A stretch of DNA of 64,000 bases from Bradyrhizobium liaoningense (GTDB lineage Bacteria; Pseudomonadota; Alphaproteobacteria; Rhizobiales; Xanthobacteraceae), in the NCBI RefSeq assembly GCF_018130955.1, contig NZ_JAFCJM010000007.1, positions 162,383-226,382 of the forward strand, given 5' to 3'. Positions within the stretch are counted from its first letter, which is position 1. The number at the start of each line of letters is the position of its first letter. Shown piece after piece: positions 24,111-36,904 of the stretch. Below the pieces are notes generated by a model. It ran no database searches. It saw only the letters and a list, made by a program, of their open reading frames with translations, and was not told where the DNA came from. The position numbers and the translations under genes were made by a program.

Positions 24111-26984
24111 TCACTCCGCGGCTTCGGCGGGTGCGATGCGGCGGGAATGCCGCGCCTGCGCGTCATAGGCCTTCTGCCAGTCCGACGGTCCGTTCGACGG
24201 CGAGATCTGCACCGCCGTGACCTTGTATTCAGGGCAGTTGGTCGCCCAGTCCGAATACTCTGTTGTGATCACGTTGGCCTGCGTGTCCGGGTGGTGGAAG
24301 GTGGTGTAGACCACGCCCGGTGCGACGCGATCGGTGATCTCGGCGCGCAGCGTGGTTTCGCCGGCGCGGCTCTTCAGCCGCACCCAGTCGCCGTCGCGCA
24401 CGCCGCGCTGCTCGGCGTCGTGAGGATGGATCTCGAGCCGGTCCTCGCTGTGCCAGACCACGTTGTCGGTGCGGCGGGTCTGCGCGCCGACATTGTACTG
24501 GCTGAGGATGCGGCCCGTGGTCAGCAGCAGCGGATAGCGCGGGCCGGTGCGCTCGTCGGTTGCGACATATTCTGTCACGACGAACTTGCCCTTGCCGCGG
24601 ACGAAGCCGTCGATATGCATCACCGGCGTGCCCTCGGGCGCCTTCTCGTTGCAGGGCCATTGCACCGAGCCGAGCTCGTCGAGCCGCGCGTAGGACACGC
24701 CGGCGAAGGTCGGCGTCAGCGCCGCGATCTCGTCCATGATCTCGGACGGATGGCTGTAGTTCATCTCGAAGCCCATGGCCTTGGCGAGGCCGATGGTGAC
24801 TTCCCAATCGGCCATGCCGTTCTTCGGCGTCATCACCTTGCGCACGCGCTGGATGCGGCGCTCGGCATTGGTGAAGGTGCCGTCCTTCTCCAGGAAGCTC
24901 GAGCCGGGCAGGAAGACGTGGGCGTAGTTGGCGGTCTCGTTCAGGAACAGGTCGTGGACGATGACGCATTCCATCGCCGACAGTGCCGCCACCACATGCG
25001 ACGTGTTGGGATCGGATTGCAGGATGTCCTCACCCTGCACATAGATGCCCATGAACGTGCCTTCGATCGCGGCATCGAACATGTTGGGAATGCGCAGGCC
25101 CGGCTCGGGGTTGAGCTTGACGTTCCACAACGCCTCGAACTGGTCGCGCACGGCCTCGCCCGAGATGTGGCGGTAGCCGGGGAGCTCGTGCGGGAACGAG
25201 CCCATGTCGCAGGAGCCTTGAACGTTATTTTGGCCGCGCAGCGGGTTCACGCCGACGCCGGGCCGGCCGATATTGCCGGTTGCCATCGCGAGGTTGGCGA
25301 TTGCGATCACGGTCGTGGAGCCCTGGCTGTGCTCGGTGACGCCGAGGCCGTAATAGATCGCGCCATTGCCGCCGGTGGCATAGGTCCGCGCGGCCTCGCG
25401 CAGTACTTTTGGGTCGACGCCGGTCAGGATCGCGGTTGCTTCCGGGCTGTTCTTGGCTTGCGCGACGAAGGCCGCCCATTCCTCGAACTCGCTCCAGTCG
25501 CAGCGCTCGCGGACGAAGGCTTCGTTGACGAGGCCTTCGGTGACAATGACGTGGGCGATCGCGGTCATGACCGCGACGTTGGTGCCGGGCATCAGCGGCA
25601 GGTGCAGCGCCTTCACATGCGGCGCCTCCACCATCTCGGTGCGGCGCGGATCGATCACGATCAGCTTTGCGCCCTGGCGCAGCCGCTTCTTCAGGCGCGA
25701 GGCGAACACGGGATGGGCCGAGGCCGGGTTGGCGCCGATCACGACGACGACGTCGGTGTGCTCGACCGAGTCGAAATCCTGCGTGCCGGCGGAGGTGCCG
25801 AAGGTGGTGGCGAGACCGTAGCCGGTCGGCGAATGGCAGACACGGGCGCAGGTGTCGACATTGTTGTTGCCAAAACCGGCGCGGATCAGTTTTTGCACCA
25901 GATAGGTTTCTTCATTGGTGCAGCGGGACGAGGTGATGCCGCCGATGGCGTCGCGACCGTACTTCTGCTGGATGCCGCGCATCTTCGTGGCGGCGAAGGA
26001 GAACGCCTCGTCCCAGGAGACTTCACGCCAGGGGTCTTCGATCCGTTCGCGGATCATCGGCCTGAGGATGCGCTCCTTGTGGTTGGTGTAACCCCAGGCG
26101 AAGCGGCCCTTGACGCAGGAATGGCCGCGATTGGCCTTGCCGTCCTTGTAGGGCACCATGCGCACGACTTCCTCGCCGCGCATCTCCGCCTTGAAGGCGC
26201 AGCCGACGCCGCAATAGGCGCAGGTGGTGACGACGGAATGCTCGGGCTGGCCGATCTCGATCACGGATTTTTCCGTCAGCGTCGCGGTCGGGCAGGCCTG
26301 CACGCAGGCGCCGCAGGAGACGCATTCGGAGCCCAGGAAACTCTCGCTCATGCCGGGCGAGACGCGGCTGTCAAAACCGCGGCCCGAGATCGTCAGTGCA
26401 AAGGTGCCTTGCACCTCCTCGCAGGCGCGCACGCAACGCGAGCAGACGATGCATTTGGAGGGATCATAGGTGAAGTAGGGGTTGGACTCGTCCTTCGGCA
26501 TCCAATTGTCGTTGGTGCAGCCGTCGGTCTTGGCGAAGACGTGGTTCTCGCCTTCATAGCCATAACGCACGTCGCGCAAGCCGACGGCACCCGCCATGTC
26601 CTGCAATTCGCAATCGCCATTGGCTCCGCACGTGAGGCAGTCGAGCGGATGGTCGGAGATGTAGAGCTCCATCACGCCCTTGCGCAGCTTCTTCAGCCGT
26701 TCGGTCTGGGTGTGGACGACGAGGCCGGGCATCACGGGCGTGGTGCAGGAGGCCGGCGTGCCGGCGCGGCCCTCGATCTCGACGAGGCAGAGGCGGCAGG
26801 AGCCGAAGGCGTCGACCATGTCGGTCGCGCACAGTTTTGGGATCTGGTGGCCGGCGTCCATCGCGGCGCGCATGATCGAGGTGCCCTCTGGCACCGTGAC
26901 TTGGTTGCCGTCGATGGTCAGCGTGACCATCGTCTTCGATTTGGAAGCTGGCGTGCCGAAGTCGATTTCTTCGATCAGAGACAT
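24111..26984 (-). CDS. fdsA: NAD-dependent formate dehydrogenase, molybdenum-containing alpha subunit
   Basis: A 957-residue catalytic subunit that oxidises formate to CO2 at a bis-pterin molybdenum centre. The N-terminus has a [2Fe-2S] domain (CATDMVDAFGSCRLC), a His-Cys cluster (HPLDCLTCGANGDC) and two 4Fe-4S motifs (CIVCSRCVRAC and CVSCGACVQACP). The molybdopterin domain begins with its own cluster motif CAYCGVGC, and the likely metal-ligand Cys is in ARVCHSPTGYG. The ATG at 26984 follows AGGAG. Electrons pass through this chain to FdsB/FdsG. Oxygen-tolerant enzymes of this class occur in Rhodobacter, Cupriavidus and rhizobia. Confidence 0.97.
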   Translation of the reverse strand: MSLIEEIDFGTPASKSKTMVTLTIDGNQVTVPEGTSIMRAAMDAGHQIPKLCATDMVDAFGSCRLCLVEIEGRAGTPASCTTPVMPGLVVHTQTERLKKLRKGVMELYISDHPLDCLTCGANGDCELQDMAGAVGLRDVRYGYEGENHVFAKTDGCTNDNWMPKDESNPYFTYDPSKCIVCSRCVRACEEVQGTFALTISGRGFDSRVSPGMSESFLGSECVSCGACVQACPTATLTEKSVIEIGQPEHSVVTTCAYCGVGCAFKAEMRGEEVVRMVPYKDGKANRGHSCVKGRFAWGYTNHKERILRPMIRERIEDPWREVSWDEAFSFAATKMRGIQQKYGRDAIGGITSSRCTNEETYLVQKLIRAGFGNNNVDTCARVCHSPTGYGLATTFGTSAGTQDFDSVEHTDVVVVIGANPASAHPVFASRLKKRLRQGAKLIVIDPRRTEMVEAPHVKALHLPLMPGTNVAVMTAIAHVIVTEGLVNEAFVRERCDWSEFEEWAAFVAQAKNSPEATAILTGVDPKVLREAARTYATGGNGAIYYGLGVTEHSQGSTTVIAIANLAMATGNIGRPGVGVNPLRGQNNVQGSCDMGSFPHELPGYRHISGEAVRDQFEALWNVKLNPEPGLRIPNMFDAAIEGTFMGIYVQGEDILQSDPNTSHVVAALSAMECVIVHDLFLNETANYAHVFLPGSSFLEKDGTFTNAERRIQRVRKVMTPKNGMADWEVTIGLAKAMGFEMNYSHPSEIMDEIAALTPTFAGVSYARLDELGSVQWPCNEKAPEGTPVMHIDGFVRGKGKFVVTEYVATDERTGPRYPLLLTTGRILSQYNVGAQTRRTDNVVWHSEDRLEIHPHDAEQRGVRDGDWVRLKSRAGETTLRAEITDRVAPGVVYTTFHHPDTQANVITTEYSDWATNCPEYKVTAVQISPSNGPSDWQKAYDAQARHSRRIAPAEAAE

Positions 26985-26994
26985 TTTCGTTCTC

Positions 26995-28548
26995 CTATTC
27001 CGCGGCCTGAAGCGTCGGCGCCGGGACAAAGTCCTCCCGGAAATGCTTCAATGCACTGAGCACGGGGTATGGTGTGAAGCCGCCGAGCGCGCAGAGCGAG
27101 CCGAATTTCATGGTGTTGCAGAGGTCCTCGACCAGCGCGAGGTTTTCCGCCACGCGCTCGCCGTTGATGATCTTTTCGATGGTCTCGACGCCGCGGGTCG
27201 AGCCGATCCGGCACGGCGTGCACTTGCCGCAGGATTCGATGGCGCAGAATTCCATCGCGAAGCGCGCCTGCCTGCGCATGTCGACGCTGTCGTCGAACAC
27301 GACGATGCCGCCATGGCCGATCAGGCCGTCGCGGGCGGCAAAGGCCTCGTAGTCGAACGGCGTATCGAACAGCGCGCGCGGGAAGTAGGCGCCGAGCGGA
27401 CCGCCGACCTGCACGGCGCGGACGGGGCGATCGGTGAAGGTGCCGCCGCCGATCTCGTCGACGAGCTCGCCGAGCGTGACGCCGAAGGCGGTCTCGAACA
27501 GCCCGCCATGGCGGATGTTGCCGGCGAGCTGAATCGGCATGGTGCCGCGCGAACGGCCCATGCCGAAATCGGCATAGGCCTTGGCGCCTTCGGCCATGAC
27601 GAACGGCACCGCCGCGAAGGACAGCACGTTGTTGATGACCGTGGGCTTGCCGAACAGGCCGTGATGGGCGGGCAGCGGCGGCTTTGCGCGCACGATGCCG
27701 CGGCGGCCTTCGAGGCTTTCGAGGAGCGAGGTCTCTTCGCCGCAGACATAGGCGCCGGCACCGACGCGGACCTCGAGATCGAACTCCTGCTTGGAGCCGC
27801 CGATGTCAGTGCCGAGATAGCCGCCGCGCTTCGCAGCCTTGATGGCGGCGTTCATCGCCTCGACCGCATGCGGATATTCGCTGCGGATGTAGATGTAGCC
27901 CTTGGTTGCACCGACCGTGATCGCCGCGATCGTCATGCCCTCGATGACGAGGAAGGGATCGCCTTCCATGATCATGCGGTCGGCAAACGTGCCGCTGTCG
28001 CCTTCGTCAGCGTTGCAGACGATGAACTTGCGGTTCGCGCTCGCCTGCGCGACCGTCTTCCACTTGATGCCGGTCGGAAAGCCCGCGCCGCCGCGGCCGC
28101 GCAGACCGGATGCGGTGACTTCAGCGAGAACAGCGTCGGGGCCGAGCGACAGCGCGCGCTCCAGGCCCTTGTAGCCGCCATGGGCGCGGTAGTCGTCGAG
28201 CGAGCGCGGATCGATCACGCCGCAGCGGGCGAAGGTGAGGCGGGTCTGACGCTTCAGCCACGGGATCTCTTCGGCCGCGCCGAGTCCGAGCGGATGCGGC
28301 CCGCCGGTAGCGACTGCGTCGAGCAGGGACGGCGCATCGGCAGGCGTGACGGGTCCGAAAGCGATCCGGCCCGCGGGCGTCGCCACCTCGACCACCGGCT
28401 CCAGCCAATAGAGGCCGCGGGAACCGGTGCGGATGATCTCGATCGCAAGGCCGCGCCTGGCCGCAGCCTGCTCCAGCGCGAGCGCCACATCGTCGGCACC
28501 GACCGCAACGGCGCCGGCATCGCGTGGGACGAACAGACGCATCGTCAT
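26995..28548 (-). CDS. fdsB: NAD-dependent formate dehydrogenase, flavin/diaphorase beta subunit
   Basis: A 517-residue NuoF-like subunit. About 100 N-terminal residues form a thioredoxin-like domain without cluster cysteines, as in other FdsB proteins. Then comes the FMN/NADH-binding part with GLRGRGGAGFPTGIKW and GAGAYVCGEETSLLESLEG. A 4Fe-4S site follows, CGKCTPC plus the late Cys in KFGSLCALGG. It receives electrons from FdsA and reduces NAD+. The gene overlaps fdsG at its start and is ten bases from fdsA. Confidence 0.96.
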   Translation of the reverse strand: MTMRLFVPRDAGAVAVGADDVALALEQAAARRGLAIEIIRTGSRGLYWLEPVVEVATPAGRIAFGPVTPADAPSLLDAVATGGPHPLGLGAAEEIPWLKRQTRLTFARCGVIDPRSLDDYRAHGGYKGLERALSLGPDAVLAEVTASGLRGRGGAGFPTGIKWKTVAQASANRKFIVCNADEGDSGTFADRMIMEGDPFLVIEGMTIAAITVGATKGYIYIRSEYPHAVEAMNAAIKAAKRGGYLGTDIGGSKQEFDLEVRVGAGAYVCGEETSLLESLEGRRGIVRAKPPLPAHHGLFGKPTVINNVLSFAAVPFVMAEGAKAYADFGMGRSRGTMPIQLAGNIRHGGLFETAFGVTLGELVDEIGGGTFTDRPVRAVQVGGPLGAYFPRALFDTPFDYEAFAARDGLIGHGGIVVFDDSVDMRRQARFAMEFCAIESCGKCTPCRIGSTRGVETIEKIINGERVAENLALVEDLCNTMKFGSLCALGGFTPYPVLSALKHFREDFVPAPTLQAAE

Positions 28549-29021
28549 CGCTGCGCCTCCGCGACCAGCGCGTCGAGGCGCGCTTCATCGAGCCTGCCGA
28601 CGAGGCGGCCATCGAGCATCGCGGACGGGGCGGTGGCGCATAGGCCGAGGCAGTAGATCGGCTCCAGCGTGACGCGATCATCGGCGGTGGTGTGGCCCAG
28701 CGACACGCCGAGTTTGGCTTCAGCGCGCGCCGCGAGGCGATCGCCGCCAGCGGCCTGGCAGGCTTCCGCGCAGCACAGCTTCAGCACGTGGCGGCCGGCC
28801 GGCTTGTGCCGGAAATCATGGTAGAAGGTAAACACGCCATGAACCTCAGCGCGTGACAGGCTGAGCGCCTGCGCCACCATCGGGATCGCAGGCTCCGGCA
28901 CGTAGCCGAAGGCCTCCTGCAGGGCGTGGAGGATGACCAGCGTCGCGCCCTCCTGTCCCGCATGTTCGGCGATGATTTCAGCGCCGCGCGCTTCGCTCCA
29001 ATGTTCACTGACCGCTGTCAT
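28545..29021 (-). CDS. fdsG: NAD-dependent formate dehydrogenase gamma subunit (NuoE-like)
   Basis: A 158-residue [2Fe-2S] subunit resembling NuoE. The helical front (LVILHALQEAFGYVPEPAIPMVAQAL) precedes the thioredoxin-like domain with cluster cysteines in CCAEACQAAGG and YCLGLCATAPS. The ATG at 29021 is preferred; an open frame runs to 29072. First gene of the fdsGBA-fdhD-fdsD operon, all genes overlapping or nearly so. It is divergent from the LysR regulator, with a 214-base control region between. Confidence 0.95.
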   Translation of the reverse strand: MTAVSEHWSEARGAEIIAEHAGQEGATLVILHALQEAFGYVPEPAIPMVAQALSLSRAEVHGVFTFYHDFRHKPAGRHVLKLCCAEACQAAGGDRLAARAEAKLGVSLGHTTADDRVTLEPIYCLGLCATAPSAMLDGRLVGRLDEARLDALVAEAQR

Positions 29022-29144
29022 TCTCGTTCTCAACCAAAGGGTGACCGACCCGCCTATGAGAATTGGAATCATTCGGAAATCAATAAAGCTGTCTCATGCT
29101 GCGATCGGGAATCCGGATCGATAGGGACCTGCAATCGGACGATA

Positions 29145-29172
29145 CGAAAATGCGATAATCGCTGCGTTTTCG
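29145..29172. promoter_or_regulatory. Inverted repeat in the fdsG-lysR divergent control region
   Basis: The core GCGAT-A-ATCGC is flanked by CGAAAA on the left and TTTTCG on the right (spacing 1 and 4 bases). It lies between the divergent fds operon and its LysR-type regulator, about 64 bases before the regulator start. Position and symmetry suit a LysR recognition site. No binding data are implied. Confidence 0.4.
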
Positions 29173-29235
29173 CGTGTTGGAGGGGGCGGCCCGTGATAGC
29201 TTGGACGGCGTGAAAATACGCAAGGGGACTGACGC

Positions 29236-30129
29236 TTGATCGACAAGCTTGAACTGCTGCTGGCGCTGGCCAAGGAGCGGCATTTTGGACGGGCGGCGGA
29301 GGCGTGCGGCGTCACCCAGCCGACCATGTCGACGGGGCTGAAGCAGCTCGAGGAGATCCTCGGCGTCATGCTGGTTCAGCGCGGCTCGCGCTTCCAGGGT
29401 TTTACGCCGGAAGGCGAGCGTGCGCTCGACTGGGCGCGCAGGATCGTCGGCGACACCCGCGCCATGCGCGACGAGATCAACGGGTTGAGGCACAAGCTGT
29501 CCGGCGAGATCAGGATCGCGGCGATCCCGACCGTGCTCGGCATGGTGGCCTCATTGACGACGCCGTTCCGCGCAAAGCATCCCGACGTGCGCTTCCGCAT
29601 CCAGTCGACGACGTCCTCGGAGGTGCTCGGGCTGCTCGAAAATCTCGAGGTCGATGCGGGGCTGACCTATATCGAGAACGAGCCGATCGGCAAGGTGCGC
29701 ACCATCCCGCTCTACAACGAGAGCTATCGCCTCCTGACCGCACCCGACGCGATGTTCGGTGATCGCGACACGGTGACGTGGAAGGAGGTCGGACAGGTGC
29801 CGCTGTGCCTGCTGACACCAGACATGCAGAACCGCCGTATCATCGACCGTGCACTGCGCTCGGTCGGCGCGGAAGCGCGGCCGACGCTGACCTCGAACTC
29901 GCTGCTGGTGCTGTTCACCCACGTCAAGACCGGGCGCTGGGCGAGCGTGATGCCGGCGAAGCTTGCGGAGACGCTGGGCCTCTCGGACACCGTGCGCTCG
30001 ATCCCGATCGTCGAGCCTGACGTCAACTACAGCATTGGCCTGGTGATCCCGCAGCGCGATCCGATGACGCCGCTGATCGCCGCGCTGGTCAACATCGCAC
30101 GCGAAGTTGCGCCGACGCTGCAATCCTGA
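29236..30129 (+). CDS. LysR family transcriptional regulator, probable regulator of the fds operon
   Basis: A 297-residue LysR protein with the N-terminal helix-turn-helix (LELLLALAKERHFGRAAEACGVTQPTMSTGLKQLEEILGVMLVQR) and the C-terminal effector domain starting GEIRIAAIPTVLGM. It starts with TTG at 29236, preceded by AAGGGGA at suitable spacing. It is divergent from fdsG, the normal place for FdsR, which responds to formate in related operons; that role is inferred from position. The 3' end is five bases from the end of the convergent kinase gene. Confidence 0.92.
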   Translation: MIDKLELLLALAKERHFGRAAEACGVTQPTMSTGLKQLEEILGVMLVQRGSRFQGFTPEGERALDWARRIVGDTRAMRDEINGLRHKLSGEIRIAAIPTVLGMVASLTTPFRAKHPDVRFRIQSTTSSEVLGLLENLEVDAGLTYIENEPIGKVRTIPLYNESYRLLTAPDAMFGDRDTVTWKEVGQVPLCLLTPDMQNRRIIDRALRSVGAEARPTLTSNSLLVLFTHVKTGRWASVMPAKLAETLGLSDTVRSIPIVEPDVNYSIGLVIPQRDPMTPLIAALVNIAREVAPTLQS

Positions 30130-30133
30130 GGGG

Positions 30134-32461
<2,328 letters not shown>

Positions 32462-32687
32462 GCCTTCGGCCCCCCACTGGCTCAGAAAAAAACTTCGCTG
32501 CTACCCGGTTCGGAAGAGCCCCAGCTCGCTTCCGAATCACAGCGATTTGAATCCAGTTTTCCCGGGCTGTCGAGAGTCAACGATTCGTTAATACGAAATA
32601 AATCTTGTCCAACGGAGACTTGGCGCCGCGGCGTTCCGAAAAATGACGTGGCGTGTGAGTCCGAAACGAGAACGTGTGACTCGCGCC

Positions 32688-34061
32688 TCACGCGCGCGGC
32701 GGCTCGGCGTGACTGATGACGCGCTTCACGCTCGGGAACGCGCGGCGCAACGCGCGCTCGATCTCGTCGACATGCTCATGCACGCGGATCACGCTCATCG
32801 AGGGCACGGCGCGGCAATGGAAGTTGACGATCTCGCCGGCGTCGGTGTTGCGGACGCGCACATTATGGATGTCGTGGATGTCGGAGCCGGCGGCAAACCC
32901 TGTCAGCGCCGCGGTGATGGCTTCGACCCGCTCTACGGGAGCGTCGATGCCGTGCGGCAGTTCCGGTTCCAGTGGCTCGATATGGACGTCGACCTCCACA
33001 TCCTCGCCAAAGTCGTCCTTGACGTTGCGCTCGAGCGCGTTAGCGACGTCGTGGGCCGCAACCAGCGGCATCTCGCCGTCGACCTCGAGGTCGAGGCTGA
33101 CGATCAGCTTGTCGCCGAGGTCGTGCACCGTGACGTGATGCACGGCGAGGCCGGAATTGCGCGCGATCACCATGATGCGGTCGCGCACGGTCTCGTTGTT
33201 GCGCGCGACCGGCACGGCCGCGAAGGTGAGGTCGGCATCGCCAAGCGCCTTGCTCACGGCCTGCTGTGATTGCTGCTTGATGGCGTCGATGCGGTCGATC
33301 GGGTAGGTGCGGGGCACCTGCACGATGGCATCGATGAAATAGGTCGAGCCGACCATGCGCGCGCGCAGCCGTTCGACGTCGACCACTCCAGGCACGCTGC
33401 GGATCGCGGCGGTGGCGCGCTCGGCGACCCCGTCCGGGGCCCGGTCGACCAGCGTCTCCACGGTCGAGCCGGCCATCCGCAAGCCCAGCAGCGCGATCAT
33501 CACGGCAACGGCTGCGGCAGCCGCCGCGTCGCCCCACCAGAAGCCGAGGGCTGCGAGGATGAGGCCGGCGATGACGGCGAACGAGCCCATCACGTCGGAC
33601 GCGAAGTGGAGCGCATCGGCGGCGAGCGCCTGGCTCTTGGTCTCCCGCGCGGCGCGATGCAGCGCGCGCGCCCGCCAGAGATTGACGACGATGTCGATCA
33701 CCAGCACGACGAACGGCACCGCCGAGATCGTCGGCGGCGGCGTGCCCTCGCGGATCCGGCTATAGGCCTCGACCAGGATGCCGCCGGCGAGCACATAGAG
33801 CAGCGCGGTGACGCCGAGCGCGGAGATGCTCTCGAGCTTGCCGTGGCCGTAGTGGTGCTCGTCATCCGCCGGCTTGTCGGAGACCCGCACCACCGCCCAG
33901 GTGATGATGGTCGCGACCAGATCGATCGAGGAGTGCAACGCCTCCGAGATCAGCGCCAGCGAGCCGATGGCGATGCCGACGACGAATTTTGCGATCGCCA
34001 TGCCGCCGCTGGCAAAGATCGAGATCGCCGCGACCGAGGTTTTTGAGGTTTCAGTGGTCAT
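32688..34061 (-). CDS. Cation diffusion facilitator family transporter
   Basis: A 457-residue CDF protein expected to export divalent metals such as Zn, Fe or Mn from the cytoplasm in exchange for protons. Six membrane segments lie in the first 220 residues, with the metal-site motifs SEALHSSIDL in segment 2, HYGHGKLES in the loop and DALHFASDVMGS in segment 5. The C-terminus is about 150 residues longer than in FieF and seems to hold two tandem cytoplasmic dimerisation domains. It stands alone, without a metal-regulator gene nearby. Confidence 0.93.
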   Translation of the reverse strand: MTTETSKTSVAAISIFASGGMAIAKFVVGIAIGSLALISEALHSSIDLVATIITWAVVRVSDKPADDEHHYGHGKLESISALGVTALLYVLAGGILVEAYSRIREGTPPPTISAVPFVVLVIDIVVNLWRARALHRAARETKSQALAADALHFASDVMGSFAVIAGLILAALGFWWGDAAAAAAVAVMIALLGLRMAGSTVETLVDRAPDGVAERATAAIRSVPGVVDVERLRARMVGSTYFIDAIVQVPRTYPIDRIDAIKQQSQQAVSKALGDADLTFAAVPVARNNETVRDRIMVIARNSGLAVHHVTVHDLGDKLIVSLDLEVDGEMPLVAAHDVANALERNVKDDFGEDVEVDVHIEPLEPELPHGIDAPVERVEAITAALTGFAAGSDIHDIHNVRVRNTDAGEIVNFHCRAVPSMSVIRVHEHVDEIERALRRAFPSVKRVISHAEPPRA

Positions 34062-34147
34062 GGCCGGGGATTTAGCAGGCCACCGACGAACATCAAGCGA
34101 CCATCCACAGGTGCAGACGCGACTGAGTTGCAGGAGCGATTGGTGTT

Positions 34148-34269
34148 GTCATTCCGGGGCGGCTCGAAGAGCCGAACTATGGTGCGCACTTGCGCACCTG
34201 AGAATCTCGAGATTCCACAATTCGCAATTGCGAATTGGGGTTCGATGCTGCGCATCGCCCCGGAATGAC
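34148..34269. repeat. Intergenic palindromic repeat (type 2, 'gtcattccggggc')
   Basis: Begins GTCATTCCGGGGC and ends GCCCCGGAATGAC, with an inner near-palindrome around CAATTCGCAATTGCGAATTG. A second, shorter member lies at 37018-37102. The form is that of the dispersed intergenic hairpins of Bradyrhizobium-like genomes. It separates two minus-strand genes. Confidence 0.65.
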
Positions 34270-34280
34270 GGTCCTAGGCC

Positions 34281-35249
34281 TCACACCGTTACGACGATCT
34301 TGCCGAGGTGCTTGTTGGCCTCCATGTGCTCGAACGCCTTGTCGATATCGGCGAAGGCAAACACCCTGTCGATAGGCAGTTGCAGCTTGCGCTGCTCGAC
34401 CGCACCCCAGATGTCCTTGCGGACCTCCTCAAAGATCTCCCGGACCTCCTCGATGGTGCGGGTGCGGAAGGTGACGCCGATATAGTTGATGCGGCGGGCC
34501 GCATGCAGGTCGAAATTGAAGTCGGCATGGGTGCCGCCGAGCCGGCCGACATTGACGATCCGGCCCTTGACCTTGGTGGCCGCCAGGTTCTGGTTGGCGA
34601 CCGGGCCTGAAACCTGGTCGATGACGAGGTCGACGCCTTCACCGCCGGTGGCTTTCAGCACCTCCTCGACCCAGCCCGGATCGGAGGAGTCGACGGCGAG
34701 GTCGGCACCAAACTCCCTGAGCCGGCCGCGGCGGGTGGCGTCGGTCGAGGATCCCACCACGAGCTTGGCGCCCTTCAGCTTGGCGATCTGCATCGCCATC
34801 AACCCGACGCCGGAACTGGCGCCCTGGATCAGCACGGTCTGGCCCGGCTGCAGGGCGCCCGCGGTGACGACCGCGTTGTGCATGGTCGCGAGCGCGACGG
34901 GCAGGGTGGCCGCTTCCTCAAAGTTCATGTTCGAGGGCGCGCGGAACAGCCGGCCGTGATCGGCCAGCGTGTACTCCGCGAAGGCCGCGCCGCCCGACCC
35001 CATGATGCGGTCGCCGACTGTGAGGCCCTTCGCATCGGGTCCGAGCCCGGCAACTTCGCCGGCCCACTCCATCCCGAGCACGGTGCCGGCGCCGCCGGCC
35101 GCGCCATGAGCGTGGCCCTTGCGCATGCCGATGTCGGCTCGGTTCAACCCGCAGGCGCGGACACGTACGAGGACCTGCGTGCCCTTTGGTTTTGGTTGAG
35201 CGACGTCGGAAATCGCTGCTCCGTTAGGGCCATAGACGTAGGCCTTCAT
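34281..35249 (-). CDS. Zinc-binding-type alcohol dehydrogenase / quinone oxidoreductase family protein
   Basis: A 322-residue medium-chain dehydrogenase. The GroES-like domain begins MKAYVYGPNGAAISDVAQP with a CGLNRADIGMRKG segment. The Rossmann domain carries VLIQGASSGVGLMAMQIAK, the NADPH-binding motif of quinone oxidoreductases. The structural-zinc cysteines of classical alcohol dehydrogenases are missing, so it is closer to QorA-type reductases. AGAGGTG precedes the ATG. It lies 46 bases downstream of the nitronate monooxygenase on the same strand, so the two are probably co-transcribed. Confidence 0.9.
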   Translation of the reverse strand: MKAYVYGPNGAAISDVAQPKPKGTQVLVRVRACGLNRADIGMRKGHAHGAAGGAGTVLGMEWAGEVAGLGPDAKGLTVGDRIMGSGGAAFAEYTLADHGRLFRAPSNMNFEEAATLPVALATMHNAVVTAGALQPGQTVLIQGASSGVGLMAMQIAKLKGAKLVVGSSTDATRRGRLREFGADLAVDSSDPGWVEEVLKATGGEGVDLVIDQVSGPVANQNLAATKVKGRIVNVGRLGGTHADFNFDLHAARRINYIGVTFRTRTIEEVREIFEEVRKDIWGAVEQRKLQLPIDRVFAFADIDKAFEHMEANKHLGKIVVTV

Positions 35250-35295
35250 GTGTCACCTCTGGAACTTGATGCGCTTGATTCAATCGCTCTTGTGT

Positions 35296-36402
<1,107 letters not shown>

Positions 36403-36473
36403 TCAGGGCAGGGCGATCATGCCGGGGGCGAGGGATGTGATTCCGTGCGGCGGGATAATTCTTTCGTCTCTCA

Positions 36474-36685
36474 TGTCCCGGACCCGCCGCAACGTCCAAG
36501 CGTTGCTGCGCAAGGCCGGGAGCCATGCGGCCACGGCTCGAGGCGGTGAGATGGGCCCCGGCTCGGCAGCGCACCAACACAGCGCGTCGAAGAGGCGCAT
36601 GAACGCGCTCACGGCGCTGCGCAGCGTCAGGGGCATGAGAGTGCGGCACACTCGCTCGCCAGTCTCGTCATTGCGAAGCAATCCA
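36474..36685. repeat. Probable dispersed intergenic repeat (type 4)
   Basis: The stretch from ATGTCCCGGACCCGCCGCAA through GGGCCCCGGCTCGGCAGCGC to CTCGTCATTGCGAAGCAATC has the look of a third kind of dispersed element, with short GC-rich inverted repeats and no coding capacity. No second copy is present in this window, so the call rests on general resemblance. The remainder of 36292-36787 holds no recognisable gene. Confidence 0.35.
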
Positions 36686-36787
36686 GCAATTAATCAGACC
36701 CGAGACGACGCGCGCATGTGCTGCAATCATCTCGTCTGGATCAAGCCAAGCAGCCGCCGTCGACCGGAGCCAGCTCGCCTCCGGCTA

Positions 36788-36904
36788 TCATTTCCCGAGA
36801 ATGTTCGAGCGCATCTTGTCGGCGAACCAGACCACGAAGATCGCAGCGAACGAGAGCGCGAAGTACAGGCTCGTCCACAAAAGAGCATTGCCGGCATTCG
36901 TCAT
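36788..36904 (-). CDS. Small single-pass membrane protein (38 residues)
   Basis: A very short gene encoding MTNAGNALLWTSLYFALSFA and then AIFVVWFADKMRSNILGK. One hydrophobic helix spans about residues 8-27, followed by a positively charged tail, so an inside C-terminus is likely. The ribosome-binding site GGGAGGAAG stands six bases from the ATG, which is the main evidence for translation. An upstream in-frame extension to 36991 exists but lacks such a site. The function is unknown; size and form resemble small subunits of membrane complexes. Confidence 0.6.
   Translation of the reverse strand: MTNAGNALLWTSLYFALSFAAIFVVWFADKMRSNILGK

Noticed and set aside
24084..27059. 991-residue open frame opposite fdsA
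   Set aside because: Antisense shadow of a GC-rich gene. Its translation shows only Arg/Ala/Gly/His-rich runs, while fdsA on the other strand has all cluster and cofactor motifs.
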